Source of the DNA: Undaria pinnatifida
Lineage: Eukaryota; Sar; Phaeophyceae; Laminariales; Alariaceae
DNA length: 64,000 bases
Assembly (NCBI GenBank): GCA_012845835.1
Contig: JABAKD010000002.1
Location: 7,620,603 to 7,684,602 of the forward strand
Direction of reading: 5' to 3'
Shown: positions 60,541 through 64,000 of the stretch, piece by piece
Position numbering within the stretch: position 1 is the stretch's first letter
How the letters are laid out: each line of letters opens with the position of its first letter
Program-made: the position numbers and the translations under genes
The notes under the pieces: generated by a model
The model's database searches: none
What the model saw: the letters and a program-made list of their open reading frames with translations, nothing else
What the model was told of the DNA's origin: nothing

Positions 60541-61105
60541 GTGGAGAAGTGTTTTGTCACACTTGACTGGTGGCTCGCTGCGCGAGAAGGCACTTGACGA
60601 TCGTCGGGAGTGGCGGAATGTTTTACAACATTTGACTGCGCGAGAAGGCACTTGGCGATCGTCGGGAGTGGCTGAATGATTTCACACTGGACTGCGCGAG
60701 AAGGCACTTGGCGATCGTCGGGAGTGGCTGAAAAGTGTTTTGTCACACTTGACTGGTGGCTCGCTGCGCGAGAAGGCACTTGACGATCGTCGGGAGTGGC
60801 GGGATGTTTTACAACATTTGACAGCGCGAGAAGTAACTTGGCGATCGTCGGGAGTGGCGGAATGTTTTACAACATTTGACTGCGCGAGAAGGAATTGGCG
60901 ATCGTCGGGAGTGGCTGAATGATTTTTCACACTGGACTGCGCGAGAAGGCACTTGGCGACCGTCGGGAGTGGCTGAATGTTTTTTCACACTGGACTGCGC
61001 GAGAAGGCACTTGGCGATCGTCGGGAGTGGCGGAATGTCTTGTCGTACTTGACTGCGCGAGAATGCACTTGGCGATCGTCGGGAGTGGCGGAGTGTTTGG
61101 TCGGC
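60541..61105. repeat. 58-bp minisatellite, nine units
   Basis: Conserved core CACTTGGCGATCGTCGGGAG followed by TGGC occurs nine times. Spacer types alternate (TTACAACATTTGACT, TTCACACTGGACT, TTGTCACACTTGACTGG), and the first three units are repeated as a higher-order block at 60727. Serine/Arg frames on the minus strand follow the repeat and are not taken as a gene. Confidence 0.95.
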
Positions 61106-61334
61106 GACTTTCGCTTTGAGGCGGAGAATGTCGCCGATAGGATGCTTGTACTTAGTCCCCTGTAAAGGGAACAGCAGAATTTGGCTAGGAAGGCCGCATG
61201 GTGTGATGACAAAGTGCGCATGGGTTACGTTGTACGCAGGTGTAGGATGTAACGTGCTGAAAGACACGAACATTTTTTACAGGACGCACAGCCGTAGCTG
61301 GAGACGCATAGTCTAGACTACATACATAAGAGAT

Positions 61335-62032
61335 GATGCATACACAGGTGATGGAAGGGATTTGTACCGCAGGAACGCTGGAGGAAGGTGAGGTAGCATG
61401 GCAGATTCGAACACGTGCGCGTATCCTACACACGCAAACACAGAGGAGTACTACTGCTGCGCTTCACATGTCATAGTCTAAACATGTATGTGTACTACAC
61501 ACACAGACAGCGAGAGCTGTGTGCACACCGCTGTACACACCTGCATCCACAGGTGGTGATGGAAGGGATTTGTACCGCAGGAACGCTGGAGGAAGGTGAG
61601 GTAGTATGGCAGGGGTTCGAACACGTACGCGCATCGCACACACACAAACACACAGGAGTACTACGGCTGCGCTACTACACATGAAGCCTATGTGCTACAC
61701 ACAGGGAGAGCTGTGCACACCGCTGTACATACACACATTGCTGTGACCATGCTGAGTGCGCAGCGTATAAGCAGCGCCGTGTGCACACCTGCATTCACAC
61801 GTAATAGAAGGGATTTGAACCGCAGGAGCGCTGGAGGGTGAGGTAGTGTATATGGCAGGTTCGAACACGTCTGCATTCACCTGTGATGGAAGGGATTTGT
61901 ACCGCAGGAGCGCTGGAGGAAGGTGAGGTAGTATGGCAGGTTCGAACACGTACGCATTCACATGTGATGGAAGGGATTTGTACGGCAGGAGCGCTGGAGG
62001 AAGGTGAGGTAGCATGACAGGTTCAAACACGT
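61335..62032. repeat. tandem array with tRNA-like B boxes, five units
   Basis: GATGGAAGGGATTTGTACCGCAGG recurs with changes at about 61350, 61557, 61799, 61882 and 61966. It is followed by a GGAGGAAGGTGAGGTAG segment and GGCAGGTTCGAACACG. Periods are about 83 and 205 bp, the longer ones adding a CACACGCAAACAC(A)CAGGAG segment. The minus-strand GCGGTTCAAATCCC at 61808-61822 matches a B box. Confidence 0.9.
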
Positions 62033-62421
62033 ACGCGTATCCTATACACGCAAACACACAGGAGTATTGCTGCGCTACACACGTATGTACCACACAGAGA
62101 GAGTCCTGTGAATGTGTATCGGAAGAGTTGGTCTCCCCAGTCAAGATACCGCTCTGCTGTATGGACATTCCGCTGCATGGTGTGTGTGCGGAGATTCCGC
62201 CGCAGCACGAGGAGGTGGTACGCCGTAAGGTTTGAAGAGGGCGAAGAACACGCAGCCGCAGAGAAGGAGGAACCTAGAACGAGCGAAGAGGCTCATAGCA
62301 GACACCCACAGCACGCGGCGGAGGTGAGCTGCGACAGGAACCAGCGAGAGAATGTATGCAGCAGCCGAACTGAAGGACGCAGTCGCCGTCGCACGCAGAC
62401 ACGGCAGACCGCAAGGGCAGG

Positions 62422-63180
62422 ATCGAACAGCAGAGGCGCAAACGTTCCAGCGCATGCACCACCAGCGCTGGGTTGGCAGGCCAGCCGAAGGGTGCTTGTA
62501 TGCTACTACTAGCAGTGTAGAGTGTGTTGGTGTTGGTGTGTGTGTCCCAAAATGCAGCCATCGAACAGCAGAGGCGCAAACGTTCCAGCGCATGCACCAC
62601 CAGCGCTGGGTTGGCAGGCCAGCCGAAGGGTGCTTGTATGCTACTACTAGCAGTGTAGAGTGTGTTGGTGTTGGTGTGTGTGTCCCAAAATGCACCCACG
62701 AGGTGGTTGTTTGCGTGCCAGGGTGTAGTTCGTCACGCCGTTTGATTTGAATCGCAGCCGTTTGAATTTTATGGTTTTGTAAGGACGAAGAGGGTTTTTT
62801 GGGAAGGGATTTTTTTGTCCGCAGCCCAGGGCACAACGAAGTGAAATGTTTGTGTGTTGTGTTTTTTTTGTTGTCCCGCATCGTGATGTAGCAGGATCGA
62901 ACAGCAGAGGCGCAAACGTTCCAGCGCATGCACCACCAGCGCTGGGTTGGCAGGCCAGCCGAAGGGTGCTTGTATGCTACTACTAGCAGTGTAGAGTGTG
63001 TTGGTGTTGGTGTGTGTGTCCCAAAATGCACCACCAGCACTGGGTTGGCAGGGCAGCCGAACTGTGCTTGGATGGCAGCTGCACGGTGCTTGGATGGTAC
63101 TAGCAGTGTAGTGTGTGTTGGTATTGATGTATGTGCTGGGTTGGCAGGGCAGCCGAACGGTGCTTGGATGCTAGTAGCAG
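62422..63180. repeat. 139-bp tandem repeat, three and a half units
   Basis: Units start TCGAACAGCAGAGGCGCAAA at 62422, 62561 and 62897, with a shortened unit from about 63030. The second and third are separated by about 195 bp of unique sequence (62700-62895). Units are almost identical, so the expansion is recent. Confidence 0.95.
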
Positions 63181-63602
63181 TGTCGGGGGGGGGCGAACCC
63201 CCCCCCCCGGGCCCGACACAGTGTGCGTTGGAAGGACCCTCACCAGTGTGCGTTCGAAAAAGTATATGGAAAAACTATTGTATGTATTTTTTATAATTTT
63301 AGCATGGTATCACGGGTCCAGGATTCTTGTAATCCTGAAATATCAGCCTGCTTTTCTTATCGTCCTGTTTCTTATTAGATGACCTGTGCGCATGGTGGCA
63401 ATAGAGCGTGGGTTGCTCTACACGGGTAAAGACGATGACGAATCCCAAGACAACGACGATGTATGACCAAGACCACCTCCCGCGGACCCGTACAATCCAG
63501 TTGCAATTCGGTGTACAGCACGGGATATCAAATGAGAAACAGAAATACCGGCCCAGACTGGGTTTCTTATCTGAGAGAGAGTGCGTTGTACACAAACTTC
63601 AA
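63181..63602. other. no gene seen
   Basis: A G-run facing a C-run (63184-63213) forms a small GC hairpin. The rest is unassigned. Confidence 0.5.
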
Positions 63603-63683
63603 CCCCTTTAGAGCCCCAAAACCCCTCCCTATATTAATTCCGAGTAATTATGTCCCCAAAACAGGTTTTCCAGGTGTAAAGGC
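63603..63683. mobile_element. TTAA MITE, copy 4
   Basis: 81 bp bordered by TCAA (63599-63602) and TTAA (63684-63687), same orientation as copy 2. Confidence 0.85.
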
Positions 63684-63965
63684 TTAATTTTCTCATTTCC
63701 CCGAGAATCCTCGCCTGGCTTTCTTATTGCTCTGTTTCTTAAGAGGTATCCCGTGCTGTGTTGTAGGACGAGGTCGTGGAAAACAGACAAGCGATGTTCA
63801 CAGCCCTATAGCTTTATTTGCTTCATCATGTTTCCTCGGATTGTCGTCATCTCTATATGCAGGCACCCTTTGCACGTCGGCATCGTCGGCAACTGTCCCC
63901 TGCGACTATGCTGGTTCATCTGGCTCAAGCTAAGCTCGTACTGGATCCGGCTGGGATCAATCTTA

Positions 63966-64000
63966 GCCTACCCTACCCTACCCTACCCTACCCTACCCCA
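63966..64000. repeat. (CCCTA)n run at the window end
   Basis: Seven pentanucleotide units, cut by the window border. One base shorter than the common CCCTAA telomere unit, so it need not be telomeric. Confidence 0.9.

Noticed and set aside
60537-61273. Minus-strand Ser/Arg repeat protein
   Set aside because: The frame follows the 58-bp minisatellite only by chance in parts (unit length is not a multiple of three), so a coding role is unlikely.
62108-62512. 134-codon Arg/Glu-rich ORF, and an alternative frame with a CGTAAG|GTTTGA donor near 62229
   Set aside because: The ORF ends in the 139-bp tandem repeat. The alternative exon (IPLCCMDIPLHGVC) has no acceptor or relatives I could identify.
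60541-63180. CRISPR array
   Set aside because: Repeats are adjacent or separated by related spacers, the setting is eukaryotic, and there are no cas genes.
63966-64000. Chromosome end (telomere)
   Set aside because: The unit is CCCTA, only seven copies, and the window simply stops. CCCTAA units elsewhere (14343-14359, and GGGTTA at about 52280) are interstitial and short.

Overview
This is a repeat-dense stretch of a eukaryotic nuclear genome. The evidence is spliceable genes with GT-AG introns, tRNA-type promoter boxes, long microsatellites and many small DNA transposons. Nothing looks prokaryotic: no operons, and the longest single-exon ORFs are mostly translations of simple repeats. Low-complexity Gly/Ser/Pro-rich exons, phase-0 introns filled with minisatellites, and pogo/Tigger-type transposons would fit a stramenopile such as a brown alga or a similar protist. 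That placement is inference only.

Three loci carry real protein information. (1) A minus-strand split gene from about 45.5 kb down to 20.2 kb reads as an RRN7/TAF1B-like RNA polymerase I initiation factor. Its proposed exons are 45548-45441, 44191-44087, 41745-41449, 40900-40769, 29583-29364, 24278-23062, 22557-21955 and 20499-20234. Their phases match at every proposed junction. The order is CxxC exon, a conserved FQLAF helix, then two cyclin-fold-like segments. The introns hold tandem decayed copies of the neighbouring exon edges, microsatellites and transposons. (2) A complete 3974-bp pogo/Tigger-like transposon lies at 36180-40153, inside an intron of that gene. It has TA duplications, matched terminal inverted repeats (TIRs) and a three-exon DDD transposase carrying two apparent frameshifts. 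(3) An OTU-type cysteine protease gene lies at 33207-33857. A truncated upstream duplicate of it is split by a 932-bp transposon; the intact copy preserves the empty insertion site.

Layout: 1-5 kb, tandem repeats, an acidic candidate exon and trinucleotide arrays. 6-8.5 kb, GGGTC elements and a 1.1-kb foldback. 8.8-11.3 kb, a degenerate CTGGTGCGG satellite. 12-20 kb, dispersed repeats and an AT-rich block. 20-30 kb, the 3' half of the RRN7-like gene with exon-edge arrays, ending in a 450-bp (GGGA)n tract. 31-34 kb, the OTU duplication. 34.8-47 kb, the 5' half of the RRN7-like gene with the autonomous transposon. 47.8-49.1 kb, TA-separated MITE (miniature inverted-repeat transposable element) copies with a nested insertion. 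51-54.7 kb, a tandem array of exon-like modules. 55-64 kb, further tandem arrays, a second foldback and (CCCTA)n at the window end.

Several short-element families have CAG-starting termini with a family-specific motif repeated just inside the ends (TTTAGCGGTT, TATAGTGCGGGT, AAGGCGGT, CTATAGTGCCG). This suggests parallel Tigger-like lineages with diverged transposase-binding sites. At least one 80-83-bp family inserts at TTAA.
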